Shown piece after piece: positions 8,232 to 17,335 of a DNA stretch of 64,000 bases (position 1 is its first letter; every line of letters starts with the position of its first letter). This DNA is from JBCBJX01 sp964342855 (GTDB lineage: Bacteria > Pseudomonadota > Alphaproteobacteria > Caulobacterales > Parvularculaceae): contig CAYFIB010000002.1 of NCBI GenBank assembly GCA_964342855.1, forward strand, positions 87,973 through 151,972. Direction: 5' to 3'. A model generated the notes under the pieces. The model made no database searches. It had not been told where the DNA came from and was given only the letters and a program-made list of their open reading frames with translations. The position numbers were made by a program, and so were the translations under genes.

Positions 8232-10439
8232 ATGGACATGCAGATCACGAGAACAGCGGGCGCAGTGGCGCGACTGCGGAGCGCCCTGGGCGCGACGCAA
8301 TCGGATGTCGCGAAGAAGGCGGGGGTCGATCAGAGTCGGCTGTCGCGGATGGAGAAGAGCGAGGTGGTCGCGCCCGATGAGATCAGGCGCGTTCTCGAAG
8401 CCCTGGCGGCGCTCGGCTCCGAAGAGGCGGGCGGCTTCCTGCGGTTTATGGAGCGCGAATGGCGGTTTATCGAGCCGCCGTCCTTCTGGAACCCACAACT
8501 GGCCTCGCTTGAGATTGCGGAGAAGACCCTTGAAAAGATCGAGGTGTTCCTCGGCGACGAAGATCAGTCCTGGCCGCTGCGTCGCCAGCTGGAGCGTCGG
8601 AAAGGCGACCTGCTGCGGGCGTCTAGCTTCCTGACCGTGCTGAAGCACAACATCGCCTTCATCGGCGATATCGGGGTCGGTAAATCGACGGCCATCAGCT
8701 TCATCTTCGATCTGCTGGTCCCAGCGAAGGGCGAAGATCGCAACATCAACCGACCGGTTCTAGAAACCGGGGCGGGCGGCACGACAATCTGCGAGGTTCA
8801 CATCAAGAGCGGTCCGGAGTTCGGCCTGTCGGTGACGCCGATGGACAATGCCGACCTGACCGATCTGGTGGCTGATTTCTGTGCCGCGAGATGGGCCATG
8901 GCACACCGGAAGGAGGGGGATCAGGCGGAGACCCCGCAGGTGAGCCGCGAGGTCGAGCGGGCGATCCGGAACATGTCGGGGCTAGTGCGCAAGCCGACCA
9001 CGGTCGACGGCAAGCGGCAATACACCGATCTGATCCACCAGGTGATTGCGGACTGTCAGGGTGAGGACGAGTTCCGGGCGCGGGTGCTGGGGGCGATGAA
9101 GCTCGACGAGCGGACCACGACGGAAATTTGGTACGAAAGCGGCACCCGCAAGCACCCTTCGGAGTGGATGCGCGAAACGTTCAAGGCGGTGAACAACGGC
9201 CGGATGGGCGACGTTCCGATGCCCCGGAGCATAGGGTTGATCGTGCCGGATTTCGGCAAGAGCTTTGGCGAGTTCGAGATCACCGTCGTCGACACCAAGG
9301 GCGTCGAGGACGTGGCGGTCCGAGAGGATTTGGATCACCGGCTGAAGGACCCGCGCACGGCCGTGGTGCTCTGCTGCCGGTTCGAGAGCGCGCCTGACAC
9401 CACGTCTCAGGCGCTGCTTCAGCACATGAAGCAGACCTTCTCGGAGCGGTTCGACACCGGCAAGATCGCGATCCTCTCCCTACCGCGCTCCGGCGAGGCC
9501 CTGGAAGTTAACTCGGATACGGGCGAGCGCGTCCTGAACGAAGAAGAGGGTTACGCGCTCAAGGGCGATGAGGTGACCAACAAGCTCAACAGCCAGGACT
9601 TGAGTGACGTGCCGGTGTTCTTCTTCAACGTGGAGAGCGACACGGCGGCTCAGGTGCGCGCCGATCTGTTCGGCCAGCTCTCGCGGATGCGCGAGACGGT
9701 GTCCCAGCGGTTGTTCGATCTGTGCGATGCGGCGACCGAGATCATCGAAAACCACGAGAAGCACGCGGTCACGGCGGCGATCGAGGAGGTCGCCCGGCGG
9801 CTCAACACGTTTCTTCGAGGGAACGGCAAGCTCGGGGCGCGGGAGCGGCACGCCTACGAGGAGGTTCTGAGCACGGTGCGCGGCGTGCGCTACGCCTCGA
9901 CCCTGTGGGCCGCGACCCGGCGGAACGGCGAGTATTACGGCCTCAACATCGTTCACCAGATCGGTGTTGGCGCGGCGCGGGACGCGCGACTGCGGTCGCG
10001 GGACTGGTTCGCCAAGATCGAGGGGCATGTGAACGAGTTGAAGGCCGACGAAGACCTGGTGCTGGCCAAGCACTCGGTAGACCAGATCGGCGCGGTGGCG
10101 GAGGCCTCGCGGCGCAGCTTCCTCGACGGCGCGCAACGGATCGCCATGGAGATTTACCGCGAGCCGCTGACCCAAGACCCGGTCTGGAACGACTGCGCCT
10201 CGGAGTGGGGCAGGGGGCCGGGCTTCAAGAACCGGATCGAAGAGCACCTTCGCACCTGGTTCGACGACACTCGCCCGGACCTGAAGGAAACCCTCGACAA
10301 GCGCCTTCTAGCCCTGTGGGAGCGCGCTGTGGTGGCCCCGCTGATGCACCTCACTGAGGAACACGAGCCTGAGCCGGAGGCCGGTGCAGAGCCGGACGAT
10401 TGCAACGTGGTCAGCTTTCCCTCGACCGCATCCGCATGA
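8232..10439 (+). CDS. XRE-type HTH fused to P-loop GTPase-like protein
   Basis: About 735 residues. The start at 8232 has GGAGG eight bases upstream; an earlier ATG at 8217 lacks one. Residues about 5-60 are a lambda-repressor-like helix-turn-helix (LGATQSDVAKKAGVDQSRLSR). A P-loop GDIGVGKSTA follows near residue 150, and VDTKGVEDV, a GTPase G3-like DxxG motif, lies near residue 355. The C-terminal half is helical. The layout resembles dynamin-like or septin-like large GTPases joined to a DNA-binding domain. No family name can be given. Its position in the island beside an unknown membrane pair makes a defence or sensing role possible, but that is inference. Confidence 0.75.
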   Translation: MDMQITRTAGAVARLRSALGATQSDVAKKAGVDQSRLSRMEKSEVVAPDEIRRVLEALAALGSEEAGGFLRFMEREWRFIEPPSFWNPQLASLEIAEKTLEKIEVFLGDEDQSWPLRRQLERRKGDLLRASSFLTVLKHNIAFIGDIGVGKSTAISFIFDLLVPAKGEDRNINRPVLETGAGGTTICEVHIKSGPEFGLSVTPMDNADLTDLVADFCAARWAMAHRKEGDQAETPQVSREVERAIRNMSGLVRKPTTVDGKRQYTDLIHQVIADCQGEDEFRARVLGAMKLDERTTTEIWYESGTRKHPSEWMRETFKAVNNGRMGDVPMPRSIGLIVPDFGKSFGEFEITVVDTKGVEDVAVREDLDHRLKDPRTAVVLCCRFESAPDTTSQALLQHMKQTFSERFDTGKIAILSLPRSGEALEVNSDTGERVLNEEEGYALKGDEVTNKLNSQDLSDVPVFFFNVESDTAAQVRADLFGQLSRMRETVSQRLFDLCDAATEIIENHEKHAVTAAIEEVARRLNTFLRGNGKLGARERHAYEEVLSTVRGVRYASTLWAATRRNGEYYGLNIVHQIGVGAARDARLRSRDWFAKIEGHVNELKADEDLVLAKHSVDQIGAVAEASRRSFLDGAQRIAMEIYREPLTQDPVWNDCASEWGRGPGFKNRIEEHLRTWFDDTRPDLKETLDKRLLALWERAVVAPLMHLTEEHEPEPEAGAEPDDCNVVSFPSTASA

Positions 10440-10901
10440 GCGCGGAGGATATGGTGAAACCGCTGTCGTGGGAAAGGTTGCAAGGCCGAACCCGCTTCTG
10501 GCGGCTTCGTCGCATCCTAGCCTGTGCCTTCTTTGACCGAGGTCTACAAGGTGGTCCAGCTCCAGCGTTAGAGTCCGACCTCGGTTACGGGCGCCAGGCT
10601 GGCCCGCCCCCTAGCTTAGGCCAGCCGGGCCGCGGGCGGCAATGTCGCCTTTGAAGCTGGCGGGAGATACCCTAGAGGCGAGTGCGGACGTTCGGTATTG
10701 TAGAATCGCCGCCGGCCCCTGGAACGATCCTCCTGGCTGGTCTGGCCTCCACTGTGTGGAAGCCCCGGTCAGACCAGCCTTCCACCGGGAGCGTCCCTAT
10801 GCTTACATAAAGGGTGGCTGCGCCATCGGGGTCTCGTCAGGAGGCAGACCACAACGGAAGTAATGGGTATGGAACATAACGTGATATTGCCGAACAACCC
10901 A
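10440..10901. other. Intergenic region with two strong inverted repeats
   Basis: No convincing gene is present. GGCTGGCC/GGCCAGCC (10597-10604 with 10619-10626) and GGCTGGTCTG/CAGACCAGCC (10735-10744 with 10770-10779) are perfect inverted repeats; the second also has CCAC/GTGG pairing inside. Lying between convergent genes they could be terminators, but neither has a T-run, so a structured RNA or the scar of a lost insertion is also possible. Confidence 0.4.
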
Positions 10902-11771
10902 CTACCATCCGAGCTCTCGCAGGGTCGCAACGAGTAGTCCCTGCATAATGTCTGCCCGTTTGTCGGAAAGGTGCTTTGCGATCCGATACTTTGCGACACC
11001 ATAGTCCGCCATAATATGCCAATTCGTTTGCGCAGCATGCTTGGTAAAGAGGTGCCAAACAATGCCCCTCTCCCCGGTCACTCCGACCCGTTTCAGCACC
11101 GGATTGGCTCGATATATATTCTGCACACTGTTTAAGCTCAGCCGATGACCATTAGCGACGATAACTCCGTCGCTAACGCTGATTTTTTTCGGGAACAGCC
11201 GCATCAGAAAATTGGTCACGAAATAAATCAATAAAATTGGAATAAAAAAGATCTGGAGAAAAGGTATTAAACTCCCCACAATTAGATAGAGCCAGGCAAC
11301 GACGCCTGGGATACCTTGACGGTAGGTAATCTCAACGCCGCTCGCTGTGAAACTGTAAGCGAACCCGTAGTTCACTGCCTCAGTGCGGGCGAAGGCTTGT
11401 GAAATACCACCCAGATCGGCAGCGTCACCAACTTCGGCAGCTTTTTCGATGGAGCGGAAGGTCAAGTGATCTCGCTGCAAGGATCTATGAGTTCCTCGTT
11501 GGAAGCCAGCGCCGAACGGATGTGTGAAGCCGTGTGCGAAGGTTTGAAACACTTCTCCAACGCCATTGGAATGTTGCTCTAGCGCTGTTACCTCACACGT
11601 GTCGGAGCGTTGCTTAATCTGTACTTCAGAAAAAAGATCCGACATCTTCGACGTAAACTGCGTAACAGTTTCTTCAGCATCGCGCAGTCGGCGCTCGTCA
11701 TGTCCGGCGAGGTGCCGGGCTAGGTCGCCAACTTCGTCAAGCGTGCTGGTTGACTTAGGAAGTTTGGTCAT
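10902..11771 (-). CDS. Unknown membrane protein, second gene of a pair
   Basis: 289 residues, not recognised. Residues 1-150 are soluble and rich in charged and polar residues. A long hydrophobic region (about 150-195, with IVGSLIPFLQIFFIPILLIYFV) suggests two membrane helices. The C-terminal about 90 residues (ISVSDGVIVANGHRLSLNSV) look like a small beta-rich, PH-like domain. Its start overlaps the stop of the upstream membrane gene by 4 bp, so they form one unit. Base composition is visibly lower in GC than the mobilisation genes to the right, a sign of separate acquisition. Confidence 0.6.
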   Translation of the reverse strand: MTKLPKSTSTLDEVGDLARHLAGHDERRLRDAEETVTQFTSKMSDLFSEVQIKQRSDTCEVTALEQHSNGVGEVFQTFAHGFTHPFGAGFQRGTHRSLQRDHLTFRSIEKAAEVGDAADLGGISQAFARTEAVNYGFAYSFTASGVEITYRQGIPGVVAWLYLIVGSLIPFLQIFFIPILLIYFVTNFLMRLFPKKISVSDGVIVANGHRLSLNSVQNIYRANPVLKRVGVTGERGIVWHLFTKHAAQTNWHIMADYGVAKYRIAKHLSDKRADIMQGLLVATLRELGW

Positions 11772-13144
11772 ATGACTGCTCTCACCGCGGCTGAGATGGT
11801 GTCACGAACAGTATCTGCCGTGTAAAGATTGACAACGTAGATCGAAAAGCTAGTGATAGCGGTCGAAAAGGTCCCATAACGCAAGCCAAGTAAGCTAACG
11901 CGACCGTCTTCTGATAGCTTCCCTGGCTTCACTCTTTCGCGCTTGGCGAGTTCGTCGGGCAATTCTTGTGGCAGTACGAGCGCGAACCAGGTCAAGTCAA
12001 AGCTATCTTCTATGTGTCGTGCAACAAAGTCCCAATTAGGCAGAATATCACCGTACCTAACAATCAGATCTACCCACTGTTCTCGCTGCACTTCTAGTCC
12101 TTCAGCAAAAGCCATTTCGATAGCAAACTGCGGGACGTCGAAGTAGATAAAGATATCCTGCATCAATTCTAGAAACTCTGGCGAATCGGCGCGCAACCCA
12201 GATCTTTGTATGATCAACGCGTAAAGATAAAATACGTAAAAGATTGAGGCCGAATCGAATATGTCCCGGCTATGTATGCTCATCTCCCGCAGCGCCTCGT
12301 GGATTTCCCTCTGCTGCGCGTTTTCCGACGTAAAGGAGATAGCCGCCTTTATGCGCTGAACCGCGCGCTGTCGAGCATTTGTTAGCGAGTCTACCTCAGA
12401 TTTCGAACGGACGCCACCAATCGTCAGGAACAAAATTGAAGCAAAGAGGAACGTCAGCATCGGAATCAACAGGATCGCCACTGGATCAACGTAGGCGCTT
12501 TCTGCTTCTCTCTCCATGAGGATGAAAAGTGGCATGGCGGCGATGACTGATCCGTACACCGCTTGGAAAAAACCCGGCAGAAGCACGGAGAGACGCAAGC
12601 GCTGATCGACGTAGCGTGTCATAAGTGCTACTGTCTGAAAGAGTTGCATCACTACTGTCGAAGCTAGCATCGGCAGTGATATGACGAAGAAGGCGATAGC
12701 GGATAGTTCGTCCGGCGCGCGCAGTCCGACCCAAAGGGCGAAGAACCACGAAGTCGCGAAAATGATGAAGGTCACGAGACCCACACCGATTGCCGTCAGG
12801 CCGCCTGTTCGTGTCGCGGCATAGTATTTGCCGATGACCTGTGTTCGTGTAACCTCTTCTCGAGACGCGAGGCCCGTCACAATGGCACCGAGAGGCTGAA
12901 GGATCGTTGATGCTATGGTTAAGGCAATGGCGACCGCTCCAACTTCCCAAAGGAACTCGCCGGTGATGACGAAGAACTGAAGCAGGATTAGTGAAAGCAC
13001 CAGTAACGCAAGAGCGTTGCCTACGGCAACAGCCGCCACACGACTCTTAGCGGAGGTGACCGCGTTAAACAGACCGCTGCTGACGAAGAAAAGTGAGCCG
13101 CCAAGTAACAGGAAGCCCAACACTTTCAATAAAGCGAAAAACAT
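11768..13144 (-). CDS. Unknown polytopic membrane protein, first gene of a pair
   Basis: About 458 residues from an ATG at 13144 (MFFALLKVLGFLLLGG); a longer reading to 13285 would run into the avd relic and is less likely. Roughly ten hydrophobic helices occupy residues 1-270, followed by a soluble C-terminal region (about 280-410) rich in charged residues and a final hydrophobic stretch. It resembles no transporter family confidently. Coupled by ATGA overlap to the smaller membrane protein downstream. Function unknown; a membrane effector or sensor module is one option. Confidence 0.6.
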   Translation of the reverse strand: MFFALLKVLGFLLLGGSLFFVSSGLFNAVTSAKSRVAAVAVGNALALLVLSLILLQFFVITGEFLWEVGAVAIALTIASTILQPLGAIVTGLASREEVTRTQVIGKYYAATRTGGLTAIGVGLVTFIIFATSWFFALWVGLRAPDELSAIAFFVISLPMLASTVVMQLFQTVALMTRYVDQRLRLSVLLPGFFQAVYGSVIAAMPLFILMEREAESAYVDPVAILLIPMLTFLFASILFLTIGGVRSKSEVDSLTNARQRAVQRIKAAISFTSENAQQREIHEALREMSIHSRDIFDSASIFYVFYLYALIIQRSGLRADSPEFLELMQDIFIYFDVPQFAIEMAFAEGLEVQREQWVDLIVRYGDILPNWDFVARHIEDSFDLTWFALVLPQELPDELAKRERVKPGKLSEDGRVSLLGLRYGTFSTAITSFSIYVVNLYTADTVRDTISAAVRAVI

Positions 13145-13279
13145 CCCCCGCCCCAGTTCCGCATCTCCCAGTATCGTGGTAACCGAAGTACCGGTAGATA
13201 GCAAGAGAGACGGCGCTCGGCCTCGTGGCCTGACCAATCGAGCTGACCTACGACCCGCACCGCCAGCGCCCCTCGAGGC

Positions 13280-13445
13280 CGCCAATCTCGGCGTCGAGAA
13301 GCTGCGCCGTCTCTTCCGGCTCGCCTTTAATCTGAAATGCCTCGATGAGCGCCGCTATGAATACGCCGCGGAGCGCCTCGACGAGATCGGCCGGCTCATC
13401 GGCGGCTGGCGGAAAGCGAGCCGCGCCCATGCCGAAACGCCATGA
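13280..13445 (+). pseudogene. Truncated DGR accessory protein (Avd)
   Basis: The plus strand encodes VEKLRRLFRLAFNLKCL, then RRYEYAAERLDEIGRLIGG, the last two helices of an Avd-type four-helix-bundle protein (S23/avd family), which binds DGR reverse transcriptase and template RNA. Only about 50 of the usual 110-125 residues remain; upstream sequence belongs to the divergent membrane gene. It overlaps the reverse transcriptase start by 17 bp, the usual coupled arrangement, so this is a genuine avd-RT operon that lost its 5' part. Confidence 0.65.
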
Positions 13446-14526
13446 GGATCTCTTCGCCGGCATCGCCTCCTTCAGCGCCCTGCGCCGCGCCGCTCGCAAA
13501 GCCATCGCCGGGAAACGCGGCAAGGAAGGACCAGCGGCGTTCTACGCCGGCCTGGAATACGAGCTTCTGAGGCTGAAGCGAGAGCTCGTCGCCGGGCGCT
13601 TCCGCCCCGGACGTTATGTGTAGATCGAGATCTTCGATCCGAAGCACCGGATCGTCTCCGCCGCGCCGTTTCGGGACCGCGTCGTCCATCACGCGCTTAT
13701 GTCTGTCATCGGACCGATCTTTGAGCGCGGCTTCATCGACCAGTCCTTCGCCAACCGCGAGGGACGCGGCTCTCACCGGGCGATCGAGGTCTATGAGCGT
13801 TATCGCAACCGCCACGCTTTCGTTCTGCGAGCGGATGTCTACCGGTACTTTCCAGCCATCGACCACGCTGTCCTGAAGCGCGACATCCGGCGGCGCATCG
13901 CGTGTCCGCCGACGCTGGCGCTGATCGACGCGATCATTGACGCCTCCAACCGCCAGGAGCCGGTGGAGGACTATTATCCGGGGGATGATCTTTTCTCGCC
14001 CTATGAGCGCCGACGCGGGCTTCCCATCGGCAATCTCACAAGCCAATGGTTCGCGAACATCTACCTCGATCCGCTGGATCATTTTTGCACGGAACGCCTC
14101 GCCGCGCCCTATCTGCGCTATGTGGACGACTTCGCGCTGTTTGCGGACGACCGGGAGATCCTTGAAGGCTGGCGGCGCGAGATCGAGGGGTTCCTTGCGC
14201 GCCGCCGCCTCCGCCTGCATCCGCGAAAGACGTTCATACAGGAAACCGCCGAACCGGCGACGTTTCTCGGGTTTGAGCTCCTGGCGGGGAACCATCGGCG
14301 CCTTCCGGAGGCAAGCGTGGAGCGCGCCCGCCGGCGCATCCGGTCGATCCGCGATCAGCTGAAGGCGGGAACGCTCTCGCTGAAGGACGCCCGCGCCCGG
14401 ATCCAGGCGCTGCGGGCCCATGCAGACTTCGCCCAGACCGCCAAGCTGCAGGCCGCTCTCCTTCGGGGCTTGCCCGACGAGGTGAAGCGCCGCCCGAAAA
14501 AGCGGCGCGCGAAGAGGCGAACGTAA
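13429..14526 (+). pseudogene. DGR reverse transcriptase with in-frame stop
   Basis: A reverse transcriptase of about 365 codons with DGR hallmarks: AAPFRDRVVHHALMSVI, the signature LPIGNLTSQWFANIYLDPLD and catalytic YVDDFALF. Reading starts at ATG 13429 (MPKRHEDLFAG). One in-frame TAG at 13621-13623 follows GRFRPGRYV and precedes IEIFDPKHR, so a single codon is lost while both sides stay in frame. Either the gene is inactivated, the codon is read through, or the base is an error. A start after the stop would remove the first about 65 residues. With avd truncated and no template repeat seen, an inactive retroelement is favoured. Confidence 0.85.
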
Positions 14527-14534
14527 AAAATCAG

Positions 14535-14580
14535 CTGGGGGCTACGCCCCCAGACCCCCGCCCTGCGCCGGAAGCGCAGG
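14535..14580. terminator. Double hairpin between convergent RT and DGR target
   Basis: Two perfect hairpins lie just after the reverse transcriptase stop: CTGGGGGC/GCCCCCAG (14535-14542 with 14546-14553) and CCTGCGC/GCGCAGG (14562-14568 with 14574-14580). They sit between convergent genes and could end transcription in either direction, or belong to the DGR template or target tail structure. An A-run before the first hairpin would be a U-tract for the leftward transcript of the target gene. Confidence 0.55.
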
Positions 14581-14610
14581 GCCGTAAAGGGGTGAAGGCC
14601 CAAGGGGTGA

Positions 14611-14633
14611 GCTTTAGCCCGAAGGGCTAAAGC
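14611..14633. other. DGR-type hairpin at the 3' edge of the variable repeat
   Basis: GCTTTAGCCC (14611-14620) and GGGCTAAAGC (14624-14633) form a perfect 10-bp stem with a 3-base loop. The target gene stop codon (14627-14629) lies inside it. DGRs need a short stem-loop just downstream of the variable repeat for efficient retrohoming, and this has that position and size. Confidence 0.6.
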
Positions 14634-17023
14634 GTCCTGGCTAAACGAAACCCGAAGCTGCCGCTCCGGTACGTCGGAGTGAACCTGATGCGGCCGGCTG
14701 AACGGAGGTTGACGGAACCGTTGACCCAGGAACCGCCGCGCAGAACGCGACGGCACTCGGTATCGTTCGCCTCATCCTCCGATGACGGAAGACCAGGGTT
14801 GCCGCGATAGCAATCCTCAACCCACTCGTAGACGTTGCCGTGCATGTCGTGCAGTCCGAACGGGTTGGCATCGTAAGAACCGACGCGGGCGGTACGGCGA
14901 AGACCGGTATCGCTGTAATTGGCGTACTCCGGGCTCGCCTCATCGCCCCACCAATAGGCGCTTATCGTTCCGGCCCGCGCCGCGTACTCCCATTCCGCTT
15001 CCGTCAACAATCGGTACGGCGCGCCTTCGACCTTCCCATTCAGCCACGAAACATACATCTGCGCATTTTGCCACGAGACACTGATCACCGGACGGGCCCC
15101 ACGGCCCCAACCTTGATCGTTCGGCCGATAGCCGCCGCAGCCGCCATCGGCGATGCACGCATCCCACTCCGCGTACGTCACCTCGAACTTGCCCACCGCG
15201 AAGGGCTGCACGGTCACCCGGCGCATCGGCCCCTCGTTCTGGCCTCGAACCAATTCCGTGGTCGGGGAGCCCATGGAGAACGTCCCGCCAGGCAGAACCA
15301 CCATCTCAGGGCAGTCCGCGCAGTCCTCGCCTTTCTCAATGACTGTGAGAAACGCCGCCGGCGGAACAAGAGGCTGAGGCGCATCGACCAGATGATCCTT
15401 GTTCAGAGCTGGGCCAGCCAGAACAGCGAGGTACGCCACTGCAGCCAAGAGAACGACCGAAGTCGCCCCCAGACCCGCCATGCCGAGGCCGAAACTCCGT
15501 GTGGAGCTAAACAGGCGGGTGATGAACCCGGTCTGATCGTTCGTCCCCGCCGGTGGGAGGAGCGTCGCCGCGCCGTCACGGCCGGCGAGCCGGTCGGCCA
15601 CGTGACCGGCAAGCGCGCCGGCGACCTCCCGGTGATCGAAATACGTCGTGTGGATCAGCGCGTCCCAGGTGAGCGCGTCTTCCGCGATCTCCTGCACGAT
15701 CTCGTTCTGGTCCGCATCGACGCTGAAGACGCCGCTCTCGTATTTCATGAAGAGGGCCTGACGCGCCGCCATCGCGTCCACCCGTAACCGTTCTTCAATT
15801 TCGCCTGCAAGCAGATGCGGCTCGGTGCTGAAACGGTGGGAGCGAGAGGACACGCCTCCGAGCGCATGGTCGCCGTCCTTGCCGAAGGCGATGCCCTTGA
15901 GCGCGCCGCCCACGCGTCTGTTCAGCGGCCCGCGCGCCACCCGCTCCAGAAAGGTCAGCGCGAAGGCCCGGTAGAGAAGGTAGACCGCGCCGAAGATCAC
16001 CGGCGCGCCGGCGACGCCGAAGAGGAGCACTTGCTGGGCGAGCGCCTCCAGTGATGAGGGGCCGAACCCGTTCGGCGGATACTCCGGTGTTCCGTCGAAC
16101 CAGCGGCCGAGGGCCCAATCCGCGCTGAGCGCCAGGTTCGCTCCAAGCATGAGGAGCCCGAGCGCCGGCAGGAAGAACACGGCCCGCACGCCCCACAGAA
16201 CGGCGCTCGTCCGGGAGGCTCGCGCGAAGGTTCCCGGCGAGAACGGCTCGATGGGGAGGCTCTCCACCCGCTGCAGGAAGGAGATCGCCTCATCAAGCCC
16301 GTGCCAGAGGGAGAAGATGCGCGCCTTGGGCCGCCGCCGCCCCGCGCGGCGGATTCGCAGAAGGCCCTTCCAGGCGATCGGGATGATGAAGGCGAGCGCG
16401 ACGAGGCCCGCCACGCCGACGCCGGTGAGCCACATCGAGAGCGCGTCCTGGAACTTGGCGATCTCGCCCTCAACGGTGGTCCAGTCACTGTCCGTCACCA
16501 AACCGAGCAGGGATTTCGGCGCAGCGAGGAGCGCGACGACTAGTGTGGCGCTGATCACCGCCATCGCGAGGAAACCGTAGCCGCCGAAGCGCTGGGCGTT
16601 GTTCACGTCCGAGCGGAAGAACGGCGTCCCCACCGTCGAGATGGAGCGCAGGCGATCTTTCGCGCGCGTGCCGCCAGCCTTGCCGCCGGCCCAGTTCAGA
16701 ATAGCCGCGGCGTCGTTCGCGACATTGCCGCCATGGCTGTGGCCGATGATGTGGACGCTCTCATGCTCGCGGGCGAGCTCCTTCACCCGCTTCGCAAGCG
16801 CCTCGGAGGCCTCCTCCCGTTGCGAGGCGCTGTTCGCTCCGGACCAGAGGAGCGGATGGATTTCCGCCTCCACGCCGCGGGCGGAAAGCTCCTCAAGCAG
16901 CCAGCCGGAAAACGCCGAGCCGCGCTGGTACCACTTCGCCCCGTCCGGCCCCTCAGCCGTGTCGCCCGTGCCGTGAACCGTGATGATCGCGGCCATCGGC
17001 CGTGCGGTTTCCCCGGTGTCCAT
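14627..17023 (-). CDS. DGR target: alpha/beta hydrolase-membrane-FGE fusion
   Basis: About 798 residues from ATG 17023, which has GGGGG about eight bases upstream; the frame is open to 17287. Residues 10-190 form an alpha/beta hydrolase with ITVHGTGDT and the nucleophile elbow GHSHGG (about 94-99). Several hydrophobic segments follow (about 147-165, 200-220, 278-303, 330-357, 515-540). The C-terminal 230 residues are a formylglycine-generating-enzyme-like (SUMF1, C-type-lectin fold) domain: MVVLPGGTFSMGS, LLTEAEWEYAARAG, HDMHGNVYEWVED. The variable repeat lies at its end, where ligand contacts form in such folds. Inference: a membrane receptor whose binding face was diversified, coupled to a hydrolase effector. 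Confidence 0.85.
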   Translation of the reverse strand: MDTGETARPMAAIITVHGTGDTAEGPDGAKWYQRGSAFSGWLLEELSARGVEAEIHPLLWSGANSASQREEASEALAKRVKELAREHESVHIIGHSHGGNVANDAAAILNWAGGKAGGTRAKDRLRSISTVGTPFFRSDVNNAQRFGGYGFLAMAVISATLVVALLAAPKSLLGLVTDSDWTTVEGEIAKFQDALSMWLTGVGVAGLVALAFIIPIAWKGLLRIRRAGRRRPKARIFSLWHGLDEAISFLQRVESLPIEPFSPGTFARASRTSAVLWGVRAVFFLPALGLLMLGANLALSADWALGRWFDGTPEYPPNGFGPSSLEALAQQVLLFGVAGAPVIFGAVYLLYRAFALTFLERVARGPLNRRVGGALKGIAFGKDGDHALGGVSSRSHRFSTEPHLLAGEIEERLRVDAMAARQALFMKYESGVFSVDADQNEIVQEIAEDALTWDALIHTTYFDHREVAGALAGHVADRLAGRDGAATLLPPAGTNDQTGFITRLFSSTRSFGLGMAGLGATSVVLLAAVAYLAVLAGPALNKDHLVDAPQPLVPPAAFLTVIEKGEDCADCPEMVVLPGGTFSMGSPTTELVRGQNEGPMRRVTVQPFAVGKFEVTYAEWDACIADGGCGGYRPNDQGWGRGARPVISVSWQNAQMYVSWLNGKVEGAPYRLLTEAEWEYAARAGTISAYWWGDEASPEYANYSDTGLRRTARVGSYDANPFGLHDMHGNVYEWVEDCYRGNPGLPSSEDEANDTECRRVLRGGSWVNGSVNLRSAGRIRFTPTYRSGSFGFRLARTL
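14634..14740 (-). repeat. DGR variable repeat (VR)
   Basis: The last about 35 codons of the target gene. After GGSW, many codons at typically variable positions have the form NNC: GTC, AAC, GTC, GGC, ATC, TTC, TAC, AGC, GGC, AGC, TTC. That is expected when AAC codons of a template are randomised at both adenines by mutagenic retrohoming. The end GFRLARTL is the usual invariant tail. No matching template repeat was found by eye; extents are approximate. Confidence 0.7.
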
Positions 17024-17335
17024 AATCGCCCCCGTCTGACGACCGGACCATACCGCCAAGGCCCCGGGTTGCCTACCTTGGCGAGCGCGTCGGGCGCTGA
17101 GGCGCGCTTGAGTTTCCAGACATGTCGCTTCTCCTTCGTCGCTCCGCCCGTCAAAGCCTCCCGGTTTTTGGGAAGAGGCTTCGGCGGTCGGAGCCTCCCG
17201 ATGAAAGGAGGACCTCATGTCCAAGGAAACGACCTTTGCGATCGCGTTGTCGCTGACGATTTCACCCGCCTGGCGGATCGCGCTCAATATCGCCGCGTCG
17301 GCGACATCGTCCGTCGACGACTAGCTGCGCGCCGA

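Noticed and set aside
13145..13285. A longer N-terminus for the membrane protein at 11768
   Set aside because: The added 47 residues are Arg/Ala-rich and are antisense to the avd region; the membrane segment begins properly at the ATG 13144.
13429..14526. Retron or group II intron reverse transcriptase
   Set aside because: The GNLTSQ signature, avd overlap and FGE-type target with a variable 3' end are DGR features; no maturase or msr/msd structure was noticed.
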